From the NCBI RefSeq assembly GCF_019823105.1, contig NZ_CP081958.1:1488001-1552000 (forward strand): 64,000 nucleotides of DNA, read 5' to 3'. This stretch comes from Halobaculum magnesiiphilum. Lineage in GTDB: Archaea; Halobacteriota; Halobacteria; Halobacteriales; Haloferacaceae. The notes beneath the pieces are model-generated. The model worked only from the letters and a program-made list of their open reading frames with translations. It was not told the DNA's origin and did not search any database. The position numbers and the translations under genes were made by a program. Positions 24,966 to 36,660 of the stretch are shown piece after piece; positions within the stretch are counted from its first letter, which is position 1, and each line of letters starts with the position of its first letter.

Positions 24966-26756
24966 TCAGAGGAACTGCGGCGCGAACACGACGACCAGCA
25001 GCGCCGTCAGCATCGTGAGGCCGACGGAGGTGGTGAGCGTCGTGACCAGCCGGTTGCGGTTCGACACCGGGAGCCGGGAGACGAGTCCCTCGGCGCCCAT
25101 ACGGAGGATGCGACCGCCGTCGAGCGGATAGCCGGGGATACAGTTGAAGATCCCCAGCTGGATGTTGATCCATCCGGTCCAGAACAGCACGTTCGCGAGG
25201 AGGAACACCGGCCACTCCCCGAACGCGGCGAGCGGCCCGGTCACGTCGTAAAAGCCCGCGAACTCGCCGTAGAAGCCCGCGAAGTTGTACGGCAGCGCCG
25301 CGGAGACCGCGCTCGCGAGCGGGAGCAACAGCGCGGCGTACACCAGTCCCAGTGGCGTCCCCGCGAGCCCGCCCAGTCCGGGCGGCGCGCCGCCGGAATC
25401 GCCGCCCAGCAGCGCGAGGTACGCCTCGGCGGGGTACCGCTGGATCCCGAGGTCGTCGACGACGACGCCGGAGACCCCTTGCGTCACGACGACGCCCACG
25501 CGCGGGTCGTCGTCGGTGCCGCCGAGTTCGACGTCGACCTCGCGGAACTGCCCGTCTGCGTACACCCGCAGCGTCACCGTGTCGCCGGGGTCGTACTCGT
25601 CGCCCGAGAGGGTGCGGTCGAGATCGTCGTACGCGAGGATCCGTTCCCCGTCGATCCGAGTGATGGTCAGGGTGCCGGGGAGGTCGGTCTGGCTCCCGAG
25701 GGGCCCGTCGGCGGAGACGTTCGTGACGTACGCGCCAAGCGGCGCGGTGACCTCGCCCTCGGCGGTGGACACGCGCGCGAGTTCGTGCTCGCTGGCGACC
25801 TCACGGAACTCCGCGGCGGTGCGGACCTCGGTCCCGTTGACGGCGGTGATCTGCGGGGCGTCGCCCTCGGGATCGACCGAGAGTCCGAGTGGGTTCCCCT
25901 CGACGGCGCCGACGACGGTGACGCGCCTGTCGACGGTGACCGTCTCCTCGCCGTTGACGGTCATCTCGACGGACGGGTCCTCGGTCGCCGACAGCGCCGA
26001 CTCGAAGGCCGCGGGGTCCGCGACCTCCGTCCCGCCGACGGCGGTGATCCGGTCCCCGCCCTCGATGCCGGCGTCGGACGCCGGCGCGCCCGCGTACGCG
26101 CCGCCGACCGCGAGCCCCGCGGCGGGGGTGATCGAGGCGATGACCGGGCCGAACAGCAACGCGAACGCGACGGCGGTGACGGCGAAGTTGTTCGTGACGC
26201 CGGCGGCGAACATCCGGCTGCGCGCGCCGCGGTCGGCGTTCGACTGGCTCTCCTCGTCGGGTTCGACGAACGCGCCGACGGGGATGACCGTGAGGAGGAC
26301 GAGTCCGAGCGAGTCGATGTCGATGTCCTCGACGCGACACAGCAAGCCGTGACCGCCCTCGTGGACGACGAGCGCGATCAGCAGCCCGAGGACGATCTCC
26401 GGCGCGACCGCGAGCGGGAGGAAGTCGTTGACGCCGGGGATGATGAGGAAGTTCGAGGGCTGGTTCGCCTGCGTCTGGACGGGGCGTTGGAGGGTGGCGA
26501 GCGCCGACCACACGAGGAACGCGAACATCGCGACCATGACGACGACGGCGATGCCGACGCCGAGGTTGCTCCAGGCCCGCCAGAACCGCCGGGGGCCCGC
26601 GAGCCAGTTGAGGAACGCGCGACCGCGCTGGGTGTGGATCGTCGTCAGCGGCCCCTGGACGCGCACGGCGTCCGGGAGGTACCCGCGCGTGTACAGCGCC
26701 ATGAGAACGACGGAGTACGCGAGGGCTCCCACGAGGACCCACAGGAGCGTGTTCAT
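24966..26756 (-). CDS. PDZ-containing site-2 protease (M50)
   Basis: A 596-residue membrane protease. Helices near the N-terminus precede the zinc motif HEGGHGLL (about residue 138). A long periplasm-type region (about 215-445) holds two PDZ-like repeats (GGDRITAVGGTEVADP and GTLTITRIDGERILAYDDL). The third zinc ligand is in IPGYPLDGGRIL near the C-terminus, followed by a last helix. It is larger than the S2P protein at 18700-19836 and probably processes membrane-anchored substrates. Convergent with the padR gene. Confidence 0.9.
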   Translation of the reverse strand: MNTLLWVLVGALAYSVVLMALYTRGYLPDAVRVQGPLTTIHTQRGRAFLNWLAGPRRFWRAWSNLGVGIAVVVMVAMFAFLVWSALATLQRPVQTQANQPSNFLIIPGVNDFLPLAVAPEIVLGLLIALVVHEGGHGLLCRVEDIDIDSLGLVLLTVIPVGAFVEPDEESQSNADRGARSRMFAAGVTNNFAVTAVAFALLFGPVIASITPAAGLAVGGAYAGAPASDAGIEGGDRITAVGGTEVADPAAFESALSATEDPSVEMTVNGEETVTVDRRVTVVGAVEGNPLGLSVDPEGDAPQITAVNGTEVRTAAEFREVASEHELARVSTAEGEVTAPLGAYVTNVSADGPLGSQTDLPGTLTITRIDGERILAYDDLDRTLSGDEYDPGDTVTLRVYADGQFREVDVELGGTDDDPRVGVVVTQGVSGVVVDDLGIQRYPAEAYLALLGGDSGGAPPGLGGLAGTPLGLVYAALLLPLASAVSAALPYNFAGFYGEFAGFYDVTGPLAAFGEWPVFLLANVLFWTGWINIQLGIFNCIPGYPLDGGRILRMGAEGLVSRLPVSNRNRLVTTLTTSVGLTMLTALLVVVFAPQFL

Positions 26757-26859
26757 TATCGGGGACAGGTCATCGGCGGCCAAAGGGGTTCGGGTCTCGC
26801 CACGTCCGGCAGCGACGCGGTGACGCAAGCCACAAGCCCCTTCCATCCGAAGTGCGCGC

Positions 26860-28434
26860 ATGGCGAAGCCCCCACGCACCGAAGAGGGTTGGTACGCGCT
26901 GCACGACTTCCGAACCGTCGACTGGGACGCGTGGCGTGCGGCCCCGGAGCGCGAGCGCGAGGCGGCCGTCGAGGAGGGCGTCGCATATCTCGAGGAGCAC
27001 GAACGCGTCGTCGACGCCGAGGAGGGAGCCTCGGCCGTGTTCTCGGTGCTCGGGCACAAGGCCGACCTCATGATCGTCCACTTCCGGCCGACGCTGGACG
27101 CGCTGTCGGCCGCCGAGCGCCGCTTCGAGTCGACGGCGCTGGCGGAGTTCACCGACCAGCCGACCTCGTACGTCTCGGTGACGGAGGTCTCCGACTACGT
27201 CTCGGACAGCTACTTCGACAGCGAGGTGTCGGAGACACCTCGTGAAGGCGGCGAAGCCGCCGACGACGGCGAGGAGGAGACCGACGAGGGAATCCGCCGA
27301 TACATCGAGGGGAAGCTGAAGCCCGACATCCCGGACACGGAGTACGTCTCCTTCTACCCGATGAGCCGCAAGCGGGAGGCCGAGCAGAACTGGTACACCC
27401 TCGAGTACGAGGAGCGCTCGGACCTCCTGTCGGCCCACGGCGAGATCGGCCGCGAGTACGCCGGGAAGATCAAGCAGGTGATCGCCTCGTCGGTCGGCCT
27501 GGACGACTACGAGTGGGGCGTCACCCTCTTCGGCGGCGACCCCGCCGACATCAAGGACATCGTCTACGAGATGCGCTTCGACGAGGCCTCCGCCGAGTAC
27601 GGCGAGTTCGGCCCCTTCTACGTCGGCCGGCGCTTCCCGCCGACGGATCTCGGCGCGTATCTCGACGGCGAGCAGGTGCCGACGAGCGAGCACGAGTCCG
27701 GCGGCCACCACCACGGCGACGCGGACGCCCACGGCGAGGGCGGACACCACCACGAGGGTCACGGCGACGGCGAGGGCGACCATCACGACGACGCGGACGG
27801 CGGCCATCACGGCGGCGACGCGGACGACGGGAGCGACGACGACGCCGAGGAGGAGAGCATCCGGTCGGAGCTGGAGGACCTCGACGTTTACGCCGGCAAA
27901 CCACACGGCGAGGACGTGTTCGCGACGGTCCTCTACTCCGAGGCGGACGCCGACGAGCTGTTCGAGGAGGTCGACGGGCTGCGCAAGAACTTCGACCACT
28001 ACGGCACCCACGTGAAGACCGCGGTGTACGAGGGCAACGAGACCGACCGCGCGGCGGTCGTGAGCATCTGGGAGACCGCCAGCGCCGCCGAGACGGCCGC
28101 CGGCTTCCTCTCGGAGCTGCCGGGCATCGTCGAGCGCGCCGGCGAGGAGTCCGGCTTCGGGACGATGGGAATGTTCTACACCGTCAAGCCCGAGCACCGC
28201 GGGGACTTCGTCGAGAAGTTCGGCGTCGTCGGCGACACCCTCGAGGACATGGACGGCCACTACGAGACGGATCTGATGGTGAACCGCGAGGACGAGAACG
28301 ACATGTTCATCGCCAGCCAGTGGGCCTCCCGCGAGGACGCGATGGACTTCTTCCGGTCGGACGCCTTCCGCGACACCGTCTCGTGGGGCCGGGACGTGCT
28401 CGCCGACCGGCCGCGCCACGTGTTCCTGGCGTGA
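26860..28434 (+). CDS. pitA: PitA-type heme-binding protein (chlorite dismutase-like + ABM fusion)
   Basis: A 524-residue fusion. Residues 1-270 are a chlorite dismutase/coproheme decarboxylase (HemQ) module: HFRPTLD, the YPMSRKR motif with the Tyr conserved in coproheme decarboxylases, NWYTLEYEERSDLLSAHG, YAGKIKQVI and FGPFYVGRRF. Residues 335-524 are an antibiotic-biosynthesis-monooxygenase-like domain (VFATVLYSEADADELFEEV onward). Between them lies a His/Gly/Asp-rich linker (about 285-335). The architecture is that described for PitA of Haloferax volcanii. Heme synthesis or heme-dependent chemistry is likely. Two palindromes sit in the linker-like codons near residues 121-134. Confidence 0.9.
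   Translation: MAKPPRTEEGWYALHDFRTVDWDAWRAAPEREREAAVEEGVAYLEEHERVVDAEEGASAVFSVLGHKADLMIVHFRPTLDALSAAERRFESTALAEFTDQPTSYVSVTEVSDYVSDSYFDSEVSETPREGGEAADDGEEETDEGIRRYIEGKLKPDIPDTEYVSFYPMSRKREAEQNWYTLEYEERSDLLSAHGEIGREYAGKIKQVIASSVGLDDYEWGVTLFGGDPADIKDIVYEMRFDEASAEYGEFGPFYVGRRFPPTDLGAYLDGEQVPTSEHESGGHHHGDADAHGEGGHHHEGHGDGEGDHHDDADGGHHGGDADDGSDDDAEEESIRSELEDLDVYAGKPHGEDVFATVLYSEADADELFEEVDGLRKNFDHYGTHVKTAVYEGNETDRAAVVSIWETASAAETAAGFLSELPGIVERAGEESGFGTMGMFYTVKPEHRGDFVEKFGVVGDTLEDMDGHYETDLMVNREDENDMFIASQWASREDAMDFFRSDAFRDTVSWGRDVLADRPRHVFLA
27222..27261. repeat. Two triloop palindromes inside pitA
   Basis: CGAGGTGTC and its exact reverse complement flank a GGA loop (27222-27242). Five bases later GGCGGC/GCCGCC flank GAA (27247-27261). 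They encode the low-complexity stretch EVSETPREGGEAAD, between two well-conserved parts of the HemQ-like domain, so they look like an insertion. Confidence 0.75.
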
Positions 28435-28523
28435 TACTGGCCCGGTTCTCCGCCGAGAACCGCACGACTGCGTAGCCTCGATCCGCCCCTCCGAATATCC
28501 GAGTTGATGCTTGCGGACAGGGG

Positions 28524-28530
28524 TTTATAT
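28524..28530 (+). promoter_or_regulatory. TATA box of the GAF histidine kinase gene
   Basis: tttatat at 28524-28530, 25-31 bases before ATG 28555, predicts a leaderless transcript and decides the start against the ATG at 28504, which would lie upstream of the promoter. Confidence 0.8.
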
Positions 28531-28554
28531 CGGGAGTGGCGAGACGGATCGGTA

Positions 28555-30156
28555 ATGACGGTCGACGAGGCAGCGGGCGCCGCCGACGACCGACTCCGGT
28601 CGCTGTACGCGGCGACGCGGGATCTCATGAGCGCGACGACCCGAGCGGAGCTGTGTCGCGTCGTCGTGGACGTGAGCGAGCGCGTCCTCGGCTACCCGCT
28701 GACCGGCGTTCACCTCCGCGGCGACGACGGGCACGGGCTCGTCCCGATGGCGTACCCGCCGGCGGTCCGCGATCGCTTCGAGGGGGAGCCGCCGACGTAC
28801 GCACCCGGCGACGAAGTGTACGAGGTGTACGAACGCGAGGAGCCGCTTCGCCTGGGTGCCGTGGCCGACCGACAGTCGGCGGCCCACCGCGGGATCGTGG
28901 TTCCGATCCCGGACCACGGCGTGTTGATCGCGGGCACCGATCCGCCGGAGGAGCCGGACGACGCCCGTCTCGACTTCGTCGAGACGTTGGGCGAACACGC
29001 CGCCGTCGCGCTCGACGGCCTCGAGCGTGAGTCGCGACTGAACGGCCTCCACGAGACGACGCGGGAGCTGATGGAAGCGCGCGACAGCGCCGCCGTCGCC
29101 GCGTCCGCGACGAACACCGCCCACGAGGTGCTCGACCTCCGTCTGAACGCCGTGTACCTGCGAACGAGCGACGGCGACCGGCTCGTTCCGGTGAGCGTGA
29201 CGAGCGAGACGCGGGAGCTGTACGGCGAGGTCCCCGACATCACGCCCGGGAGCGTCGGCTGGACGGTGTACGACACTGCCGAGCAGCGGGTGGTTCCCGA
29301 CGTTCGACGGTCGGCCGCCGTCGACGATCCCCCGCCGGCGGTCCGGAGCCTGCTGGTGATGCCGCTCGGGGACCACGGCGTCTTCCTCGCCGGGGACGAG
29401 CGTCCCGGCCGGTTCGACGAGAGCGACGTGGCGCTGGCGCAGCTGTTCGCCGACACGGTCGAGGCCGCCCTCGATCGCGCCGAACGGGAGGCGCTCGTCA
29501 GGCGTCGCGAGGGCCAACTCGCCAGACAGAACGAACGCCTCGACGAGTTCGCGAGCGTCGTCTCACACGACCTCCGCAACCCCCTCAACGTCGCTCAGGG
29601 TCGCCTCGAGCTGCTCGACGACGACTGCGACAGCCCGCACATCGCACGGATGGAGACCGCCCACGAGCGGATGGGCGAACTCATCGAGGACCTGCTGGCG
29701 CTGGCGCGCACCGGGCGGTCCGTGGGCGACACCGAGCCGGTGTCGCTGGAGCGGACCGTCGTCGACGTGTGGCGGACGGTCGACGGCGGCGGGTCGCTGT
29801 CGGTCGCCGACGACGTGGGATACGTCGACGCCGACGCCTCCCGGCTGCGGGAGCTGTTGGAGAACCTCGTCCGCAACGCCGTCGACCACGCGGGCGACGA
29901 CGTGACCGTGACCGTCGGCCGGATCGGCGGGGTCGACCGCTCGGGCTTCTACGTCGCCGACGACGGCCCGGGGATCCCCCCGGAGCGCCGCGAGACGGTG
30001 TTCGAGCGAGGGCACACGACCGCCGACGACGGCACCGGCTTCGGCCTCGCGATCGTCGCGGAGATCGCCGACGCCCACGGCTGGTCGGTCCGCGCGACCG
30101 ACGCGGACGACGGCGGCGCGCGGTTCGAGGTCGTCGTCGCCGATACCGCGGAGTGA
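28555..30156 (+). CDS. Soluble sensor histidine kinase with two GAF domains
   Basis: A 533-residue kinase without membrane helices. GAF1 covers about 18-160 and GAF2 about 170-310; both end in similar strands (GIVVPIPDHGVLIAGT; LLVMPLGDHGVFLAG). The H-box is VVSHDLRNPLNVAQG with the phospho-accepting His near 338. The ATPase domain shows ENLVRNAVDHAG, DDGPGIPPE and GTGFGLAIV. No receiver domain is encoded nearby, so its response regulator is elsewhere. Three bases after the stop a palindrome GTGAAC-G-GTTCAC (30159-30171) may mark the transcript end. Confidence 0.9.
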   Translation: MTVDEAAGAADDRLRSLYAATRDLMSATTRAELCRVVVDVSERVLGYPLTGVHLRGDDGHGLVPMAYPPAVRDRFEGEPPTYAPGDEVYEVYEREEPLRLGAVADRQSAAHRGIVVPIPDHGVLIAGTDPPEEPDDARLDFVETLGEHAAVALDGLERESRLNGLHETTRELMEARDSAAVAASATNTAHEVLDLRLNAVYLRTSDGDRLVPVSVTSETRELYGEVPDITPGSVGWTVYDTAEQRVVPDVRRSAAVDDPPPAVRSLLVMPLGDHGVFLAGDERPGRFDESDVALAQLFADTVEAALDRAEREALVRRREGQLARQNERLDEFASVVSHDLRNPLNVAQGRLELLDDDCDSPHIARMETAHERMGELIEDLLALARTGRSVGDTEPVSLERTVVDVWRTVDGGGSLSVADDVGYVDADASRLRELLENLVRNAVDHAGDDVTVTVGRIGGVDRSGFYVADDGPGIPPERRETVFERGHTTADDGTGFGLAIVAEIADAHGWSVRATDADDGGARFEVVVADTAE

Positions 30157-30330
30157 ATGTGAACGGTTCACGGGATGTCCCCCGAACCGTCCCCGGGTTT
30201 CGAGCCGAAGCGAGGGGGTCGAGAATCGAGGGCGCCCGGGCGTCAATCGGGGCAGTCTGACGACAAACGAGCGGTCAGCGGCGCGCCGGCGACGACCGGC
30301 AGTTGCCGACGGACTGCGATGGTGGGATCG

Positions 30331-30525
30331 TCACCGGCGACGGAGGTACCCGGCGAGGCCGAAGAGCCCGCCGACAAGGGTGATCGCGGCCCACAGCACC
30401 CCGGACACGTCGCGGTCGGCGGCGTCGCGGTAGACGAACCACGCGAGCGCAACGTGGACGGCGGCGGTGGCGCCGGCGAGGCGGGCGAGCCGGCGGGCGT
30501 ACCTCCGGGTTCGGTCGTCGGTCAC
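30331..30525 (-). CDS. Small two-helix membrane protein
   Basis: A 64-residue protein starting MTDDRTRRYARRLARLAG. A basic N-terminus is followed by two hydrophobic helices (AAVHVALAWFVYR; GVLWAAITLVGGLFGLAGYL) and the end RRR. Function unknown. The start is ten bases downstream of the aldo/keto reductase stop, so the two genes form one transcription unit. The 175-base gap to its right shows nothing further. Confidence 0.65.
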   Translation of the reverse strand: MTDDRTRRYARRLARLAGATAAVHVALAWFVYRDAADRDVSGVLWAAITLVGGLFGLAGYLRRR

Positions 30526-30535
30526 GGGAGCCCCC

Positions 30536-31600
30536 TCAGTCGGCGGGCTCCGGCGGGAGCACGCCGGCGCTGCGGAGGTCCTCGCCGCCGACGGACGTCC
30601 GGAAGTTCTCCGGACTCATGCCGTCGTCGCGGTCGATCCCGAAGTTCTCGGCGTACAGCTCGTCGACGCGTCGGCGCTCCTCGTCGCTGAGGCGGGGGGT
30701 GTCGGGCGCGGCGGCCCACTCGTCGATGTCGTCGAGCGAGCGGAACGTGGGGACGACGCTGGCGACCTCCTCGTCGTCGAGGAGGTACTGGATCGACGCC
30801 TGGCCCATCGTCCGCTCGCCGTCCCGCTCGAGGAACTCGATGGTCTCGATCTTCTCCCAGCCCGTCTCGAACCACGCGTCCGGGCGGTGCGCGCGGTGGT
30901 CGCCCTTCCCCAACTCGGTGTCGGGGGTGACCTGCTTGTTGAGCAGGCCCGAGGAGTGGGGAACGCGCGCGATGAGGCTCGTGTCGGCGCCCTCCTCGCG
31001 GACCGTGTCGAGGAAGTGGCGGCCGGGCGTCTGCTCGAAGAGGTTGTAGACGGTCTGGACCGCGTCGAAGTCGAGTTCGATCGCGCGGTCGCCCTCGGCG
31101 AGCCAGCCGATCGAGGGACCCAGCGCCCACCCGAGCGCGTCGTACAGCCCCTCCTCGCGCATGGCGTACAGCTCCTCCAGCGCCTCGTCGGTCACCTCGT
31201 CGACGTTGGCGTTGTGGAGGAACAGCACGTCGAGGTACTCCATGTCGAGCCGGTCGAGGCTCTGTTCGACGGCGTTCCGGAGGTACTCCGGCGAGATGTC
31301 CTTCGGGATCTCGCCGTGGCCGGCCTGCGCGTTGTTGTAGAAGTCGTAGCCGACCTTCGTGCCGACGGTTACCTCGTCGCGGTACTCGCCCAGCGCCTCC
31401 CCGATCAGCTCCTCGGAGCGCCCGTGGCCGTACACGTCGCCGGTGTCGAAGAACGTGACGCCCTCGTCCAGCGCGTGCTGAACCATGTCGACGGCGTCCT
31501 CGTCGGAGCGGTCGCCCCACCAATCGGTGCCGACGACCCACGCACCGAAGGCGACCTCGCTCACTTCGACGCCCGAGTTGCCGAGTTCTCGGTACTGCAT
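30536..31600 (-). CDS. Aldo/keto reductase
   Basis: A 354-residue NAD(P)H-dependent oxidoreductase of the AKR fold. FFDTGDVYGHGRSEELIGEAL carries the catalytic Asp and Tyr (cited in part as DVYGHGRSE). GTKVGYDFY supplies the lysine, and YLDVLFLHN the histidine. The C-terminus includes the cofactor-binding SVVPTFRSLDDI. Relatives act on sugars and aldehydes. It is divergent from the GH32 gene, so a sugar substrate is possible but unproven. Confidence 0.88.
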   Translation of the reverse strand: MQYRELGNSGVEVSEVAFGAWVVGTDWWGDRSDEDAVDMVQHALDEGVTFFDTGDVYGHGRSEELIGEALGEYRDEVTVGTKVGYDFYNNAQAGHGEIPKDISPEYLRNAVEQSLDRLDMEYLDVLFLHNANVDEVTDEALEELYAMREEGLYDALGWALGPSIGWLAEGDRAIELDFDAVQTVYNLFEQTPGRHFLDTVREEGADTSLIARVPHSSGLLNKQVTPDTELGKGDHRAHRPDAWFETGWEKIETIEFLERDGERTMGQASIQYLLDDEEVASVVPTFRSLDDIDEWAAAPDTPRLSDEERRRVDELYAENFGIDRDDGMSPENFRTSVGGEDLRSAGVLPPEPAD

Positions 31601-31716
31601 ACGCTCGCGTTGGTGCGGACGCCACTTATCCGGCCCGGTTGTCGCGTGTCGGACCCGGTCGCCGCGTCGCCCGCACCGGCCGCCCGCGACGCGAATACTT
31701 TTTCGCCTCCGAGTGA

Positions 31717-34119
<2,403 letters not shown>

Positions 34120-34164
34120 GCGGGGCGAGGGCGCGAAGGGGGGCCGGATTCGGTCCGACCGCCG

Positions 34165-35553
34165 TTACTGCGAGCCGCCGTAGCCGCCGCGGCCGGCGTC
34201 CACGTCTCGGGTGACGAGTTCGGGCAGGTCCTCGGAGGGAAGCGGAATGTGCCCGTGTGCGAGCTTCCCGAGCACCCGGGTTCGGCCGCCGTCGAGGTCG
34301 ATCCGGATCGTCGGCGAGAGCGTGCCGCCGAAGCGGCGGAACTGCTCCTCGGGCGGCAGCTCGGCGACCTGGTCGAGCGTGCGGCCCTCCAGATCGTAGT
34401 AGTTGAAGAAGGAGGTGACCAGCAGCTCCTCCTCGTGAGGGAACGCGAGCCACGAGTACGTCTGGAACGGCGCGTTCCCGGGATTGGTGAGCACGAGCCC
34501 GGTGTCGTTGAGCGGGCGGTACTCGCCGTGCAGGGAGTCGGCGACGAAGCCGTACAGGGCGTCGAACCCGTCGATCCCCGGCGCGAAGGTGTGCTCGTGG
34601 CTGGAGACGAACAGGTAGTAGCGCCCGTCGCGGACGACGACGTGCGGGCGCTCCAGTTCCTGGTTGACGCACGTGGAGTGCAGGAGGGGGTCGCGAAGCT
34701 CCCACTCGGTCGGGTCGCCGGTCGGCGAGTCGGCGATCCCGACGGCGCCGTTGAACTCCTGGCCGACGGCGTCGCCGTCGCAGGCGTCGCTGTCCTCGGG
34801 GACGGGGACGTTCGCCTCGAACAGCAGGTGCGTCTCGCCGGTCGCGGGGTCCTCGAAGAACCACGGGTCGCGGAAGGTGTAGATCATCCCACGCGACTGC
34901 TCCTCGGTCTCGTAGCGGACGCCGTCCGGGTGCAGCAGCGACTCGTGGGTGAAAGTGCCCTCGACGCGGAGTCCGTCTCCGGCGGTTTCACCGCCTCCGT
35001 TCGAGTCGCTCCGCGACTCGCCGTCGGCGACGAGGGTGCCGCCGGTCGCGAGCGCGAGGTGCTGGGTGTAGCTCAGGTCCTCCTCGTCGGCCTCGCCGGC
35101 GGCGGTGTAGTAGCAGTACAGGTCAGAGGGCCCCTCGCCGTCGGGGTCCCACAGCGCGCAGCCGGCCCACTGGCGCGACCCGAGGGGGTCGCTCCCCTCG
35201 AAGACGGGGCCGGCCGACTCCCACGACTCGCCGTCGGCGGAGTAGAAACAGCGGATCGTCGCCACGTCGTGGCGCTTGCCGGGGAGGAGGTCCCGCGGCG
35301 CGGTGAGCGCGAAGGCGACGCGGTAGCCGCCCACGTCGGCGATGGCGCCGTCGCGCTCGCGCAACAGCCAGGTGTCCCACAGGTACACCTCGTCGCTGAC
35401 GGGGTCGCTCGGCGGGTAGATCACCGGCTTCACGGCGTCGTCGACGCGGGCGAGCCCGCCGGCCTGTTCGCGGGTCCACGCAGGCGTTCGCGACCGGATC
35501 GACTCCGCGTCGGGCCCCCTTTCGGGGTCGGACGTGCCGTCGGGGTCGGTCAT
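34165..35553 (-). CDS. GH68 levansucrase/inulosucrase
   Basis: A 462-residue GH68 fructosyltransferase. The nucleophile Asp (near 60) is in YLWDTWLL, the stabiliser in TFRDPWFFEDP (near 229) and the acid/base Glu in QELERPHVV (near 301), the GH68 triad. Such enzymes split sucrose and polymerise fructose into levan or inulin, or hydrolyse it. No signal peptide or Tat motif is visible at this start, so export is unclear. A linker (about 172-196, GESRSDSNGGGETAGDG) is encoded by two triloop palindromes. Convergent with the GH32 gene. Confidence 0.88.
   Translation of the reverse strand: MTDPDGTSDPERGPDAESIRSRTPAWTREQAGGLARVDDAVKPVIYPPSDPVSDEVYLWDTWLLRERDGAIADVGGYRVAFALTAPRDLLPGKRHDVATIRCFYSADGESWESAGPVFEGSDPLGSRQWAGCALWDPDGEGPSDLYCYYTAAGEADEEDLSYTQHLALATGGTLVADGESRSDSNGGGETAGDGLRVEGTFTHESLLHPDGVRYETEEQSRGMIYTFRDPWFFEDPATGETHLLFEANVPVPEDSDACDGDAVGQEFNGAVGIADSPTGDPTEWELRDPLLHSTCVNQELERPHVVVRDGRYYLFVSSHEHTFAPGIDGFDALYGFVADSLHGEYRPLNDTGLVLTNPGNAPFQTYSWLAFPHEEELLVTSFFNYYDLEGRTLDQVAELPPEEQFRRFGGTLSPTIRIDLDGGRTRVLGKLAHGHIPLPSEDLPELVTRDVDAGRGGYGGSQ
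34981..35020. repeat. Two triloop palindromes inside the GH68 gene
   Basis: GGCGGT/ACCGCC with loop TTC (34981-34995) and CGAGTCGC/GCGACTCG with loop TCC (35002-35020) lie six bases apart. They encode a Ser/Gly/Glu-rich stretch that interrupts otherwise conserved GH68 sequence. They are the same kind as those in pitA. Confidence 0.75.
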
Positions 35554-35700
35554 TGTCGGTCGCAGGGAAGGCGGGGCCTAACCGCTGTCGCTTCCGCGTT
35601 CGCGAGGGTTCAGTGTCGGAACGGTGGCGCGTGCGCCGCGGAATGGCGCCGACTTCGCATATCCGAACCCCTTTGACTCGTCGCGGCCAATCGTGGCGGT

Positions 35701-36624
35701 ATGACCAAGCGCCACGTGTCCCTCCCGGACGAGGCGGACGAGGGGGTCACGGCCTTCATCGAGCAGGTGGACGACCGACTCTCGTCGGGGGAGGACACCT
35801 GCGAGGTCGTCCGCGACACGCTCGTGGACCTGTTCGGCGACCGCGACGCATACGAGCGATGGCAGGCCGGCGGCGACGTGACGCCCGCCGAGCGGGTGCG
35901 GCTCCAGGGATACGATCCGTGTAACGCGACGCTGGAGTCGGAGTACTACGCCGAGAAGGACGAGGACCGGTTCACGCGCTCGAAGCACCTCCAGTGGCTG
36001 TGGCGTCAGTTCGACGCGACGCCGATGGCGGATAACATCGCGTTCGCGCTGCGCTTCCGGCAGATGCTCGCGAACCACCTGTTCGCCGACGCCGGCGACG
36101 ATCTCCGGCTGTTCAAGGGGATCACGTTCACCTACGGCCACAACATCGAGATCGGCGACAACACCGTCGTCCACGACGACGTGCATCTCGACGACCGCGG
36201 GAAGCTCACGATCGGCGACCGCGTCTCCATCTCGGATTCGGCGCACATCTACAGCCACGACCACGACATCGTCGACCAGACGCACGTCGACAACTACCAC
36301 ACCGTCGTCGACGACGACGCCCGCGTCACCTACGACTCGATGGTCTCCGCCGGCTGCCGCGTCGGGAAGAACGCCGTCGTCGGCGCGAAAGCCACCGTCC
36401 AGGGCGACGTGCCGGACCACCACATCGCGGTCGGGTCCCCCGCCCGGAGCATCCGCGTGAAGCCCGGCTGGGAGTCCGTCGCCGACCCCGTCGAGGACAA
36501 GCTGACGAACCGCGCCGAGGAGCGAGCGATCGAGTACGACCTGCCCGACGACCTCGACGACTTCGACGAGTTCCAGCGCGACCTCACGCCGCCGGACGGC
36601 GTCGACGCGCCCGACGCCGAGTAG
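35701..36624 (+). CDS. Hexapeptide-repeat O-acetyltransferase
   Basis: A 307-residue acyltransferase. The N-terminal third is helical with a maltose/galactoside-acetyltransferase-like segment (YYAEKDEDRFTRSKHLQWL). The left-handed beta helix (about 125-260) is made of hexapeptides such as IEIGDNTVVHDDVH, LTIGDRVSI and VGKNAVVGAKATV, with the catalytic His in HDHDI. It ends VGSPARSIRVKPG, as in CysE/NodL-type enzymes. The acceptor is unknown. The first 60 residues are an extra helical domain not usual in the family. Confidence 0.82.
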   Translation: MTKRHVSLPDEADEGVTAFIEQVDDRLSSGEDTCEVVRDTLVDLFGDRDAYERWQAGGDVTPAERVRLQGYDPCNATLESEYYAEKDEDRFTRSKHLQWLWRQFDATPMADNIAFALRFRQMLANHLFADAGDDLRLFKGITFTYGHNIEIGDNTVVHDDVHLDDRGKLTIGDRVSISDSAHIYSHDHDIVDQTHVDNYHTVVDDDARVTYDSMVSAGCRVGKNAVVGAKATVQGDVPDHHIAVGSPARSIRVKPGWESVADPVEDKLTNRAEERAIEYDLPDDLDDFDEFQRDLTPPDGVDAPDAE

Positions 36625-36660
36625 TCAGCGCTCATACCACGGCGACGAACCTGCGAGCGG

